From Adhaeribacter_A terreus (lineage in GTDB: Bacteria; Bacteroidota; Bacteroidia; Cytophagales; Hymenobacteraceae): DNA of 64,000 nucleotides. Position 1 is the first letter of the stretch. Every line of letters starts with the position of its first letter. The position numbers were made by a program, and so were the translations under genes. Location of the stretch: positions 62,001 to 126,000 of the forward strand of contig NZ_JBHSKT010000002.1 of NCBI RefSeq assembly GCF_042657365.1, read 5' to 3'. The notes below the pieces were generated by a model. The model was given only the letters and a program-made list of their open reading frames with translations. It was not told the DNA's origin and made no database searches. This document shows, piece by piece, positions 49,018 through 57,773 of the stretch.

Positions 49018-49929
49018 CTTCACTTCGCCGGCCAGAAGCAACACTTTCCAGGCTTCGGTTACTTTGTTTTCTTCCAGCATTTTTTTGCCGAGTGTTTCCA
49101 ATTGATTCCGAAGTTCCATAGGCTGGATTTCAAACTTGCTCCAGATCTCAGAAACCTGCGGATCAGATTTGAAAGCATGTGCATCTTCCTGCGTTGGAAC
49201 CTGTTCTTTTTCGGTGTTGCCTAAGCGGCCTAAGTTATTGCCGGTTAGTAAATTGCTGCAACGAATGTGTTCCGGAAGCTGATCTACGCCAATACCTTTG
49301 TTGCGTACCGGTTTCGGAAGTTCGAAAAGGCAATCGCCGTTGGCGCGCAGGTACCAGTCGCCTCCTAAACGAGCTACGGCATCGAGCTTGAACGGATCGA
49401 TGGTTTTGCCGTCAGCGCTAAGCACATTTTCGTTTACATGCATTAAAAGCACTTCGCAGATAATCAAATTCGCCGCGCCTCCCTGGTCGCCGATGGAAAT
49501 TACTTCGCGCACTTTGCACTCAAAAGAAGCCGGTGCTTCGGCCACACGCGGCGGTTTTATCATTACCGAAGGCACAGGCGTCAAGCCCGATTTTGTGAAT
49601 TCGTTAACGCCTTTATCATATTCTGTGCTGGCCAGCGAAAGCTGCTCCACCATGTTGTAATTCGCAATGTTGATCACCACTTCGCGGGTTGCCAGCGCAT
49701 TTTCCAGCGTGTGTTTGGTGGTATTATCGCGCACCCGGCGGGCCGGCGAAAAGATGAGAATTGGCGGATTGGAACCAAACGCATTGAAAAAACTGAAAGG
49801 GCTCAGGTTCACGTTGCCATCGGCATCTAAGGTACTCGCAAACGCAATGGGCCGCGGCGCAATGGCCCCCAGCATATAACTATGAAATTCGCCCGTCGGA
49901 ATTTCCTGCGGGTTTATAGTTTTGATCAT
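49015..49929 (-). CDS. Flavin reductase family protein
   Basis: The 304-residue protein belongs to the flavin-reductase-like (DIM6/NTAB) FMN-binding split-barrel family: SYMLGAIAPRPIAFASTLDA (about 18-37), GNVNLSPFSFFNAFGSNPPIL (about 41), DNTTKHTLENALATREVVIN and NMVEQLSLASTEYDKGVNEF. It binds FMN and probably reduces a flavin or acts as an oxidoreductase with a partner. The C-terminal extra 90 residues are helical. It follows fumarylacetoacetase on the same strand, separated by an 8-bp-unit inverted repeat, suggesting joint use in aromatic amino acid degradation; this is an inference. Confidence 0.82.
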   Translation of the reverse strand: MIKTINPQEIPTGEFHSYMLGAIAPRPIAFASTLDADGNVNLSPFSFFNAFGSNPPILIFSPARRVRDNTTKHTLENALATREVVINIANYNMVEQLSLASTEYDKGVNEFTKSGLTPVPSVMIKPPRVAEAPASFECKVREVISIGDQGGAANLIICEVLLMHVNENVLSADGKTIDPFKLDAVARLGGDWYLRANGDCLFELPKPVRNKGIGVDQLPEHIRCSNLLTGNNLGRLGNTEKEQVPTQEDAHAFKSDPQVSEIWSKFEIQPMELRNQLETLGKKMLEENKVTEAWKVLLLAGEVK

Positions 49930-49937
49930 AATGAATT

Positions 49938-50108
49938 AATGTGCTAATTTTTTAATGTGCTAATGTGCTATCTTTTAATGTGAAATGAGCTAATTCAGAA
50001 TTAAAATTTATGAATTAAGAATTCATTCAAATGCCCGGTAAAGTGAAACCATTACCAGGCACAAATTATCTGAAATAGCACATTAGCACATTAAAAAATT
50101 AGCACATT
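49938..50108. repeat. Perfect 32-bp inverted repeat built from the unit AATGTGCT
   Basis: The left arm (49938-49969) is AATGTGCT, AATTTTTT, AATGTGCT, AATGTGCT. The right arm (50077-50108) is its exact reverse complement. The loop of 107 nt contains further AATTC-rich text. It fills the gap between fah and the flavin reductase. Confidence 0.88.
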
Positions 50109-50109
50109 A

Positions 50110-51381
50110 CTAAAGCGCTGGCAAAACTTTCGCGGTGCAGTCGCCGAAACCGATGCGGATGCCGTTTTTCTCGGCGTAGCCACGCATGGTTACCGTGTCG
50201 CCGTCGTTGATGAATTTACGTTCGGAGCCGTCGGGTAATTGCAGCGGTTTTGTGCCTTTCCAGGTCAGTTCCAGCATGGAGCCGTAAGAGGTTTCATCTT
50301 TGCCGGAAATGGTGCCCGAAGCGTACATATCGCCGATCTGTAAATTACAGCCGTTGCTGGTTTGGTGCGCCAGTTGCTGGTTCATGTTCCAGTACATGTA
50401 TTTGTAGTTCGAACGGCAAATAGTGGTTTCCTGTCCGCCTTCCGGTTTCAGTAACACTTCCAGGTTAATGTCTAAGTTCTTGTTGCCTGAATATTGCAGA
50501 TACGGTAAAACCGCCGGTTCCTGTTCCGGACCAGCCACACGGAACGGCTCCAAAGCATCTAACGTAACCACCCACGGCGAAATAGTAGAAGCAAAGTTTT
50601 TGGCCAGGAACGGACCAAGCGGCACATATTCCCAACGCTGCATATCGCGGGCGCTCCAGTCGTTGAAAAGTACCATTCCGAAAATGTAATCTTCGGCTTC
50701 GTCTGGCGTAACGGTGCTGCCTAACTGGGTTTCGCGTCCGGTAATAAAAGCAACTTCCAGCTCAAAATCCAGCTCTTTAGTAGGGCCGAAAGTAGGAGCG
50801 TTGTCGCCAACTTTGGTCTGGCCGTTCGGACGGATCACATCGGTGCCGGAAACGGTGATGGACGAAGCGCGGCCGTGGTAACCAACCGGCAAATGTTTCC
50901 AGTTCGGCAGCAACGCATTGGCCGGATCGCGGAACATCATGCCGACGTTGGTAGCGTGTTCTATAGAAGAATAAAAATCGGTGTAATTCGGAACGCGCAC
51001 CGGCATGAGCATTTCCACTTCGCTGCGTTTAATCAAACATTCGCGCACCGCTTCTTCGTTATCGCGGAATTCGCCGTTATCGTTGCGCAGCAGCTCGGAA
51101 ACGCGTTCGCGGGTCTGGCGCCAAACCGGTTTGCCCAAGGCAATAAAAGCATTCAGCGTATCGCGGAACAGCACAGTATGATCCGGAATATTCACTTCTT
51201 CGAAATAACCGAACTGGCTCAGCGCATACAGATCGAGCACGTATTCGCCAATGGCCACGCCCACGCGCGGATCTTTAAAACCCGCTTTAAAAATGCCGAA
51301 AGGCAGGTTCTGGATAGGAAATTCGCAATCTGGCGCAATGGTGATCCAGGAATGCAGGTTCGGGTCGTTGGCTTTTATCAT
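50110..51381 (-). CDS. fahA: Fumarylacetoacetase
   Basis: The enzyme splits fumarylacetoacetate into fumarate and acetoacetate, the last step of tyrosine/homogentisate degradation. The 423-residue product has the family blocks FYSSIEHATNVGMMFRDP (about 136), the GYHGRASSITVSGTDVIRPN stretch (about 168-187), LDFELEVAFITGRETQ (metal-binding Glu, about 207), VLFNDWSARDMQRWEYVPLG (about 238) and GDMYASGTISGKDE (about 350). Length matches bacterial FAH. A promoter candidate lies upstream. No homogentisate dioxygenase gene is in the window. Confidence 0.95.
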   Translation of the reverse strand: MIKANDPNLHSWITIAPDCEFPIQNLPFGIFKAGFKDPRVGVAIGEYVLDLYALSQFGYFEEVNIPDHTVLFRDTLNAFIALGKPVWRQTRERVSELLRNDNGEFRDNEEAVRECLIKRSEVEMLMPVRVPNYTDFYSSIEHATNVGMMFRDPANALLPNWKHLPVGYHGRASSITVSGTDVIRPNGQTKVGDNAPTFGPTKELDFELEVAFITGRETQLGSTVTPDEAEDYIFGMVLFNDWSARDMQRWEYVPLGPFLAKNFASTISPWVVTLDALEPFRVAGPEQEPAVLPYLQYSGNKNLDINLEVLLKPEGGQETTICRSNYKYMYWNMNQQLAHQTSNGCNLQIGDMYASGTISGKDETSYGSMLELTWKGTKPLQLPDGSERKFINDGDTVTMRGYAEKNGIRIGFGDCTAKVLPAL

Positions 51382-51412
51382 AGTGTTTCAGAAATTCTAA
51401 ATTAGCAATAGG

Positions 51413-51420
51413 CAAATATA
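51413..51420 (-). promoter_or_regulatory. Candidate -7 box of fahA
   Basis: TATATTTG on the minus strand, 32 nt upstream of the ATG. A weak TTTCCGG -33-like sequence lies about 18-20 nt further up. Confidence 0.5.
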
Positions 51421-51463
51421 AAGAATCCGCACCGGAAAGCCCGAATTTGCTTGCAAGCTTTGA

Positions 51464-51718
51464 AAAAACGATAGGGAAATTAAGGGAAAAAGTCAGAAGA
51501 GAAGGGGAAAGCGGTAGGGTTTTGAGGTGAAAAAGTCGATGAAAGGTTGTCGGAATAATTATGGCGGAAAAACTTTACCTCGGTCTGTGCCCTCACAGAC
51601 CGAAGCAGGGCAGTAAAAATTTAGCAGTGAATTTGACGCTGCAACAAGGTGGTCTGTGCGCCACAAACCACGGTAGAAGGTAGCAGAAAAACGATATGGT
51701 TTTGAGGCTAAAAAGTCA
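51464..51718. repeat. Three S1 elements in one gap
   Basis: AAAAACGATAGGGAAATTAA with GGGAAAAAGTC (51464), GCGGTAGGGTTTTGAGG with TGAAAAAGTC (51511) and AAAAACGATATGGTTTTGAG with GCTAAAAAGTC (51686). The first is imperfect in its T tract. Confidence 0.7.
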
Positions 51719-51751
51719 ATTAAAGGTCGTCGGGAATATCAAAGGAAAATT

Positions 51752-51775
51752 GTAGAGACGTAATACTTTATGTCT
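51752..51775. repeat. Degenerate GTAGAGACGTAATA palindrome
   Basis: GTAGAGACGTAATACTTTAT then GTCTTTC, a broken copy of the palindrome at 40722. Confidence 0.6.
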
Positions 51776-52065
51776 TTCACAGCATTGCGACAAAACGGTA
51801 GATGAGGGTAACAAAAAAAGGAAATTTATCCGGTCATCCTGAGCTTGTCGAAGGAACTATCGCATACCGAACCCGCACGATAGGAATTTATCGCTCAGTC
51901 GCTCAAAATTCCATAGTAGTATGTATAAGTTTCCTCGACGTTGCTCGGAATGACGCAAAAAATTTTGTTTAGCCGGAAAGTTAATTTAAAAATGCAAACA
52001 AACGCAATCAACCCAAAAATCAGCGAAATCCTTTAATCCGATTAATCCGCGAATCAGAAACGATA

Positions 52066-53400
52066 TCATTTCTGGATCAAAAACCGGCTGGTTTCGGAAA
52101 AATTTTCGCCGGTGGCTTTTAAAATGTAAAAGCCGCGGGCCAGGTCACTTACTTCGAAACCGGCTTCCAGCACTTCTGTTTTTTGAAACGATTTCACTTT
52201 CCGACCGAGCGCATCGTACATGGTCAGTTCAAAATTCTTCACCGGAGCTTTCAAACGGAAATTCACTTTGTTGGTGCCTGGATTCGGGAAAACGGTGAAA
52301 TTGTTGTGCGCTTTTTTAGTTGGATTGGAAAGCACAAAAAGCCCGTATTTCATATCCGAAGCGATCAGATTTCCGGAAGGGAGGAATGGGTAAACGCCCC
52401 AGTTGCCATCCCAAGCGCCGTTTTCGTAGCTGTTGCCGTTATCCGGAAACGTATCGAAATAACCTACGCGGCGAATGTTGCTGGCATCGGAAATATCGAA
52501 AAGTTGCAGGCCGTCTTTGTAATAAGCCACCACTGCCAGATCGTTGCCCACAATAAAACAGTTATGCGGCGTAGCCCCAGGGTTCGATTCGAAAGAAGCG
52601 CGGTAAAGTGGCGCGGCCGGGTTGGTGAAATCGAACAATTTTACTGGCTGACCGTCGGGCATTTCATCGGTTACGATCAGCTTTTTAGAATCTTCGGAAA
52701 GCCAGGCAGAATGGTTGTAGCCAGCGCCCGGATAGTTTCTTAACGAACTGATGAATTTTATAGCAGCCGGGTTTTTCACATCGTAAACCGCCAAACCTTC
52801 CCAGGCCGCCGAAAGATATGCCGTATCGTTTTTCACGAATAAAGCATGCGAACGCCAGAACGTGGTGTCCTGCAAAGTGCCCATCAATTTCGGCCTAACC
52901 GGGTCTTCCAGCGACAAAATATCCAGCGAATGTCGTTCGGTGGCGCGGGTGTTGGAAACGAGGTAAAGTTTGCCATTCTCGATAAAACAGGTGTGTGAAC
53001 TGGTGGTCAGTACATCAGAATCATACACTTTTACCACTTTTTCGGGCAGGTATTGCAGGTCGAAAATTTGCAGGCTGTGGTCGTTGGAACCGCCATCGGC
53101 CATGCCGTACGCATAATGGCCGAAGGTTTTAAAATCGCGCTGCCCTTCGCCGCGGCCTTGCTGCCGGGAAATAAGTTTGGGCTGAAACGGATCGGTTACA
53201 TCTATAAAATACGTGGCAAAACGGCTTCCGATAATGGCATATTCGCGGCCGTTGGCAGCGTAGCCCCAGATATCGTTGTAGGTAAGGGAATGATCCGGAT
53301 CGCGCCAGGTAGAAAGCAAATGCATGTTTTCGGACTGCTGCTGCGCAAACAAAACGCTATGCAGAAGCAGGAAAAAACTAAAAAGGAAGGTTCTTTTCAT
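52066..53400 (-). CDS. LVIVD-repeat (choice-of-anchor B) protein with T9SS type A domain
   Basis: The 444-residue protein has a signal peptide (MKRTFLFSFFLLLHSVLFAQ, cleavage near AQQ), a series of LVIVD-like beta repeats (WGYAANGREYAIIGSRFATYFIDVTDP near 46; SHALFVKNDTAYLSAAWEGL; LFDISDASNIRRVGYFDTFP) and a T9SS type A C-terminus (about 370-444; FTVFPNPGTNKVNFRLKAPV, LTMYDALGRKVKSFQKTE, LARGFYILKATGEN). It would be exported through T9SS and is monocistronic with NifU/Mrp upstream on the same strand but separated by a terminator. Confidence 0.85.
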   Translation of the reverse strand: MKRTFLFSFFLLLHSVLFAQQQSENMHLLSTWRDPDHSLTYNDIWGYAANGREYAIIGSRFATYFIDVTDPFQPKLISRQQGRGEGQRDFKTFGHYAYGMADGGSNDHSLQIFDLQYLPEKVVKVYDSDVLTTSSHTCFIENGKLYLVSNTRATERHSLDILSLEDPVRPKLMGTLQDTTFWRSHALFVKNDTAYLSAAWEGLAVYDVKNPAAIKFISSLRNYPGAGYNHSAWLSEDSKKLIVTDEMPDGQPVKLFDFTNPAAPLYRASFESNPGATPHNCFIVGNDLAVVAYYKDGLQLFDISDASNIRRVGYFDTFPDNGNSYENGAWDGNWGVYPFLPSGNLIASDMKYGLFVLSNPTKKAHNNFTVFPNPGTNKVNFRLKAPVKNFELTMYDALGRKVKSFQKTEVLEAGFEVSDLARGFYILKATGENFSETSRFLIQK

Positions 53401-53426
53401 GCGCGCTCCGGAATTGGTTTTCAGAA

Positions 53427-53468
53427 ATAAAAAAGCCGGAGTCTAATTTAATAAACTCCGGCTTAAAA
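53427..53468 (-). terminator. Intrinsic terminator for the nifU-like/mrp genes
   Basis: AAGCCGGAGT pairs with ACTCCGGCTT around CTAATTTAATAA; a T run follows on the minus strand. Confidence 0.85.
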
Positions 53469-53485
53469 ATCAAGTTTTCAGGTAA

Positions 53486-53758
53486 TTAGAAAGTTGACAT
53501 TGGCGCTACATTCAGCGCTTCCACGGCTTTAATTTCCGGCACGGCTTTCAGAATGGCCTGCTCTACGCCGGCTTTCAGCGTCATGGGAGACATGGGGCAA
53601 GTGCCGCACGCGCCAACCATTTCCAGTTTCAGCACCATTTCCGGGGTTACTTCCAGCACTTTTACGTCGCCGCCATCGGCCTGCAGATACGGGCGTATCT
53701 GGTCTAAAGCCGCTTCGATGCGCGCTAAAAATTCCGGATTGATATTCATTTCTTCCAT
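53486..53758 (-). CDS. NifU C-terminal-domain Fe-S scaffold protein
   Basis: The 90-residue protein matches the NifU C-terminal (NFU) domain that carries Fe-S clusters to target proteins. Features are RIEAALDQIRPYLQADGGDV (about 10-29), the cluster-binding CxxC in GACGTCPMSPMTLKAGVEQA (about 54-73) and a short C-terminal helix. Domain length is typical. Its ATG lies 8 nt after the stop of the Mrp gene, so the pair is an operon for Fe-S cluster delivery. Confidence 0.9.
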   Translation of the reverse strand: MEEMNINPEFLARIEAALDQIRPYLQADGGDVKVLEVTPEMVLKLEMVGACGTCPMSPMTLKAGVEQAILKAVPEIKAVEALNVAPMSTF

Positions 53759-53766
53759 GCTTAAAA

Positions 53767-54873
53767 TTAAGTTCTGGTAATCTCTACAACCTTGGTCTGG
53801 GCCAGCTCCGCGTTGCGCACCGAAACCTGACGGGCCACTTCCTGGGCTATTTCCTTGAAAATGGCCGCGCTAGGCGAGTTTTGCTTCAGTACTTCCGGCA
53901 AACCGGTGTCGCCGCCTTCGCGGATGGATTGCACCAGCGGGATCTGTCCGATAAATGGAACGCCTTTTTGAGCCGCTAAGTTCTCTCCGCCGCCTTTTCC
54001 GAAGATAAAATATTTATTTTCGGGCAGTTCTTCCGGAGTAAAGTACGCCATATTTTCGATAACGCCCAAAACCGGCACGTTAATTTGCGGCTGCTGGAAC
54101 ATAGCCAAACCTTTCTGGGCATCGGCCAGGGCTACTTTTTGCGGCGTAGTTACAATAATAGCGCCCGTTACCGGTACGGTTTGCACCAACGTTAGGTGAA
54201 TATCGGAAGTTCCAGGAGGAAGATCGATCAGTAAATAATCAAGATCGCCCCAGTCGCATTCGGTAATGAACTGTTTTAAAGCCGACGAAGCCATTGGTCC
54301 GCGCCAAACCACGGCGTGTTCGGCAGGCGTAAGGAAACCGATGGAGATCAGCTTTACGCCGTGACTCTTAATGGTTTCGATCATGTTTTTGCCGTCGGCC
54401 GTCTGGAATACGCGCGGTTTGGCATCTTCCACGTTGAACATTACCGGCATGCTTGGTCCGGAAATATCCGCATCGATCAAACCTACTTTCGCACCAGACT
54501 GTGCCAATGCAATTGCTAAGTTCGCTGTAACGGTAGATTTGCCTACGCCGCCTTTGCCGGAAGCAATTGCAATGATATTTTTAACGCCTTTCAGAACCGC
54601 CGAAGCATCCTGACGACCGGAGGTAACGCGCGAGGTCATGTTCACGGTAACTTCGGCTTCTTTATCTACCATGGTATGGATGGCGCGCTCGCAGGCGGTA
54701 CGGATCAGGTCTTTCAGCGGACAAGCCGGGGTGGTAAGAATTACGGTAAAGCTTACTTTTCTACCATCAATCGCCACATCTTCAATCATATTTAACGTAA
54801 CCAGATCTTTGCCCAGATCGGGTTCTTCTACGTAGCTCAGGGCACGTAAAACGTCTTCTTTGGTAATTGCCAT
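53767..54873 (-). CDS. Mrp/ApbC family Fe-S carrier ATPase
   Basis: Mrp-type P-loop ATPases carry Fe-S clusters to apo-proteins. The 368-residue product has an N-terminal MIP18/DUF59 domain (about 1-75; LSYVEEPDLGKDLVTLNMIE) and the ATPase (about 95-350) with deviant Walker A IASGKGGVGKSTVTANLA near 101, the switch region PVFNVED, and YLLIDLPPGTSDIHLTL. I chose ATG 54873; the frame reaches 54903 but the family starts at this Met. No CxxC pair near the end is seen, as in some relatives. It precedes the NifU-like gene. Confidence 0.9.
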   Translation of the reverse strand: MAITKEDVLRALSYVEEPDLGKDLVTLNMIEDVAIDGRKVSFTVILTTPACPLKDLIRTACERAIHTMVDKEAEVTVNMTSRVTSGRQDASAVLKGVKNIIAIASGKGGVGKSTVTANLAIALAQSGAKVGLIDADISGPSMPVMFNVEDAKPRVFQTADGKNMIETIKSHGVKLISIGFLTPAEHAVVWRGPMASSALKQFITECDWGDLDYLLIDLPPGTSDIHLTLVQTVPVTGAIIVTTPQKVALADAQKGLAMFQQPQINVPVLGVIENMAYFTPEELPENKYFIFGKGGGENLAAQKGVPFIGQIPLVQSIREGGDTGLPEVLKQNSPSAAIFKEIAQEVARQVSVRNAELAQTKVVEITRT

Positions 54874-54959
54874 AATGTTAAATGCAAGTTTTTTGCTATG
54901 CAAAGATAGCGTTTTATGGCGGGAATAGAAAGTGATAAATGGCAGCGGAATTGGTGATA

Positions 54960-55124
54960 AACCCCACCCAACCCTCTCCTGATTCAGGCGAGGGCTTTTG
55001 ATCGGAAGGAGTTTTGTCTTGAACAGGATTTTCAGGATTTTCGGGATGGGCAGGATTTTTTTTATTAGATAAAGTAATCAACCACCCCCAACCCCTCCTG
55101 TCCAGGCGGGGAGTTGCTGCAGTG
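54960..55124 (+). repeat. Two REP-like C-rich modules in direct orientation
   Basis: CCCCACCCAACCCTCTCCTG at 54962 with a GATTCAGGCGAGGGCTTTT tail, and ACCACCCCCAACCCCTCCTG at 55081 with CCAGGCGGGGAGTTGCTGC. Confidence 0.7.
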
Positions 55125-55250
55125 CTTATTTCTAATTTCACTGCCTATAGAAAACGATAGGGTTTGGAGCCCCAAAAGTCAAAACAAATGCTGCTTTCAT
55201 TGTCGTCTGCTTCAGTTGCCGGTTTCCACAGTATCTAAATTCATGCATTT

Positions 55251-55640
55251 CGCCAGCGCAGCGCCCTTGAAACGCTATAGCCGATAAAAAGCCAGCTACG
55301 AAGGAAAACGTTCCCAGTTTCTGCGTGCGCGGCCTCCGCACTTTCCGACTTTTGCGCAGCAAAATTGCGCAAGCAAAGGAAAAGGTGAGACGCGAACGCA
55401 GAAACGAAGCCACCCGGCTTGAGGGAATAAATTGCCCATGAAAGTTAAAAGTCAGCTGTTTAGCAGAAATGGCGTTTCAAAAACGCTAGCACTTTTAGTT
55501 AAAACAACTGCTGCCCGGCGACAAGGTCCTTCGCTAACGCTCAGGATGACAAAAAAACGATATGCTTTCAAGCCTAAAAAGTCAATAGCCAACTTCACTA
55601 CTAACCTGATGAGATCTCTCCTTACGTCGAGATGACGTAG
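55251..55640 (+). repeat. Composite structured repeat, copy B
   Basis: It matches copy A (31296-31815). The nested stems at 55317-55406 are GTTTCTGCG/CGCAGAAAC, CGCG/CGCG, CTTTCC/GGAAAAG and TTGCGCA/TGCGCAA. The stem sequences differ from copy A but the pairing is kept. The conserved unpaired parts GCGGCCTCC, ACGAAGCCACCCGG and TTGAGGG, then GCTAGCACTTTTAGTTAAAA, CTCAGGATGAC and GAGATCTCTCCTTACGTCGA, follow in the same order. Confidence 0.7.
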
Positions 55641-55704
55641 AAAAAGATTTTTTGTGCCATAAACCATATCGTTTTTTCTATTAAAATCCTTCCGGAGGAA
55701 ACCT

Positions 55705-55712
55705 TATCTTTG
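55705..55712 (+). promoter_or_regulatory. Candidate -7 box for dnaG
   Basis: TATCTTTG, 21 nt upstream of the dnaG ATG. No convincing TTG -33 box. Confidence 0.5.
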
Positions 55713-55733
55713 TAATCCTCAATTCCTCGAACC

Positions 55734-57725
55734 ATGGCTTTAATCAGTAAAGAAACCGTCGATCAGATCATGCATGCGGCCGATATTGCCGAAGTGGTGG
55801 GCGATTATGTAACGCTGAAACGAAAGGGCCAGAATTTGTGGGCGCCGTGTCCGTTCCATAACGAGAAATCGCCATCGTTTTCGGTGGCGCCGGCCAAGGG
55901 TATTTATAAGTGTTTTGGCTGCGGCAAGGCGGGGAATTCCGTGAATTTTATCATGGATCTGGAAGGCGTGAGTTATGTGGAAGCGCTGAAGCACCTGGCC
56001 AAAAAGTACGGGATCGAGATTGCCGAAGAAGCACCGAGTCCGGAAAAACTGCAGCACCAGCACGAGCGCGACAGCCAGTTTATTATCTCTGATTTCGCTA
56101 AAGATTTTTACCAGCATAACCTTCACAACCACGAACAAGGCCAGAGCATCGGTTTGCCGTATCTGAAAGAACGGGGTTTGAGTTTGAACACCATCAAGAA
56201 ATTCGAGCTGGGTTATAGTTTAGAGTCCTGGGATGGGTTAACGAAAGCGGCGCTGGAAAAAGGTTTTCAGGAGAAATTTCTGGAAAAGACCGGCCTTACC
56301 ATTTTCAAGGAAGACGGCAAAAAATACGACCGTTTCCGCGCCCGCGTGATGTTCCCGATCCATAATATTTCCGGCCGGACCATTGGTTTTGGGGCGCGAA
56401 CTTTAAAAACCAACGATAAAAGCACGCCGAAATACCTGAACTCGCCGGAGTCGGAAATTTACCACAAAAGCGATGTTTTATACGGCATGTATCAGGCGAA
56501 GCAGGCGATTCGTATGGCCGACGTTTGCTACATGACCGAAGGTTACCTGGACGTAATTTCTTTGCATCAGGGCGGGATCGAGAACGTGGTGGCCAGTTCC
56601 GGAACTTCGCTCACTGAAAACCAGATCAAGCTTATTTCGCGCTACACCAAAAATATTACGGTGCTTTACGACGGCGATGCAGCGGGTATTAAAGCTTCTT
56701 TGCGTGGAACGGACTTAATTCTGGAAGCCGGCCTGAACGTAGATGTGGTGATTTTCCCTCAAGGTGAAGACCCGGACAGCTATATTCAGAAAGTGGGCGA
56801 CAATGCGTTTCGGGAGTACATAAAAAACCAGGCGAAAGACTTTGTTTCCTTCAAAACTGAACTTCTGGCAAAGGAAGCGAAAGACAATCCGGTGAAAAAA
56901 GCCGAAGCGATTCGGGAGGTAGTGCAGAGCATTGCCAAAATTCCGGATTCCATTAAGCGGTCGGTGTTTTTGCAGCGCTGCAGCAGTTTGTTTGGTATTG
57001 ATGAACAGGTTTTAATTTCGGAATACAATAAAATTGCGCTGCAGGAAAATAAAAAGCAGCAAAACCAACAGCAGCCATCTACTAAACCTTATTCCGGAAA
57101 CAAAAGCAATTTCGCGCCGCTCGATGAATTCGATATGGCGGCTTTGGAAGCCGAAGCGGAAGCGGCAGCTTATGAAGAAGCCGAGGAAGAAGTTGATCCG
57201 GATGTTAAAATTCTGCATCGCTACGAGCGGGAAATACTGCGTTTGCTGCTGAATTATTCCGATCAGACTTTGCCGGAAGGGCAGAACCTGGCGCACTACA
57301 TTTTTGAGCAGCTGGAAGATATTGAATTTAAAACGCCGGGTTATGCCAGTTTATATGCCCTGATCTCCGAAAAAGTGCAGCAGGGGATTTTAAACATCGC
57401 CGATTATTTCATCCGCGAAGAAATCGACCAAACGCTGAAAACCGAAGCCATCGACCTGCTCACCCAGAAATACGAACTCAGCGAAGCCTGGGCCACGCAC
57501 CAGATCTTCGTGCCGAAAGAAGTGGACCTGTTGCAATACGCCGCCGATACCTCTATTCTGCGCTTAAAATGGCGTAATGTACAAGCTATGATCAAGGAAA
57601 ATCAGGACGAACTGCAGAAAGAAACGAACGTAGATGAGATGATGAAATTGTTGCAGGTGGCTAAGGCGCTGAAACAATTTGAAATGGAGATTGCCGGTGC
57701 GCTGGGGATTGTGGTGGCGCGGTAG
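55734..57725 (+). CDS. dnaG: DNA primase
   Basis: DnaG makes RNA primers for replication. The 663-residue product has the N-terminal zinc-binding domain (about 38-65; the pair CPFHNEKSPSF and CFGCGKAGNSVNFIMDLEG), the TOPRIM catalytic domain (about 260-345; TEGYLDVISLHQGGIENVVA, then VLYDGDAAGIKASLR with the acidic DGD) and a helicase-binding C-terminus (about 480-650). A Glu/Ala-rich linker (about 465-485) is longer than in E. coli (581 residues). Monocistronic by appearance. Confidence 0.97.
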   Translation: MALISKETVDQIMHAADIAEVVGDYVTLKRKGQNLWAPCPFHNEKSPSFSVAPAKGIYKCFGCGKAGNSVNFIMDLEGVSYVEALKHLAKKYGIEIAEEAPSPEKLQHQHERDSQFIISDFAKDFYQHNLHNHEQGQSIGLPYLKERGLSLNTIKKFELGYSLESWDGLTKAALEKGFQEKFLEKTGLTIFKEDGKKYDRFRARVMFPIHNISGRTIGFGARTLKTNDKSTPKYLNSPESEIYHKSDVLYGMYQAKQAIRMADVCYMTEGYLDVISLHQGGIENVVASSGTSLTENQIKLISRYTKNITVLYDGDAAGIKASLRGTDLILEAGLNVDVVIFPQGEDPDSYIQKVGDNAFREYIKNQAKDFVSFKTELLAKEAKDNPVKKAEAIREVVQSIAKIPDSIKRSVFLQRCSSLFGIDEQVLISEYNKIALQENKKQQNQQQPSTKPYSGNKSNFAPLDEFDMAALEAEAEAAAYEEAEEEVDPDVKILHRYEREILRLLLNYSDQTLPEGQNLAHYIFEQLEDIEFKTPGYASLYALISEKVQQGILNIADYFIREEIDQTLKTEAIDLLTQKYELSEAWATHQIFVPKEVDLLQYAADTSILRLKWRNVQAMIKENQDELQKETNVDEMMKLLQVAKALKQFEMEIAGALGIVVAR

Positions 57726-57773
57726 CTTGGTTGTTAGTTGCTGGTTGTTCGTTATTGGTTTTTTGGAGTTCAG

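Larger units (their letters stand above)
51382..52065. other. Intergenic region of 684 bp, repeat-rich, with the fah promoter
   Basis: Contents: -7 box at 51413-51420 (minus); S1 copies near 51464-51495, 51508-51538 and 51687-51718; a duplicated CTGTG-CC-CACAGACC module near 51590-51675; a degenerate GTAGAGACGTAATAC palindrome at 51752-51775; GTCATCCTGAGCTTGTCGAA at about 51834-51855 and AAGTTTCCTCGAC/GAATGACG near 51928-51955 (related to 31700-31728); and ATCCGATTAATCCGCGAATC near 52037. I see no gene. Confidence 0.6.
54874..55733. other. Intergenic region of 860 bp: REP-like modules, composite repeat B, promoter of dnaG
   Basis: Contents: S1-like TAGCGTTTT at 54907; REP-like modules at 54960 and 55080; GAACAGGATTTTCAGGATTT-like decamer repeats near 55021-55060; an S1 at 55151-55181; inverted GTCGTCTGCTTCAGTTGCC at 55202-55220 (related to 31210 and 12247); composite repeat B at 55251-55640; S1 at 55661-55676; and the dnaG promoter. 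No credible gene. Confidence 0.65.

Noticed and set aside
55432..55635. Short plus-strand frame in composite repeat B
   Set aside because: It spans repeat modules and has no equivalent frame in copy A.
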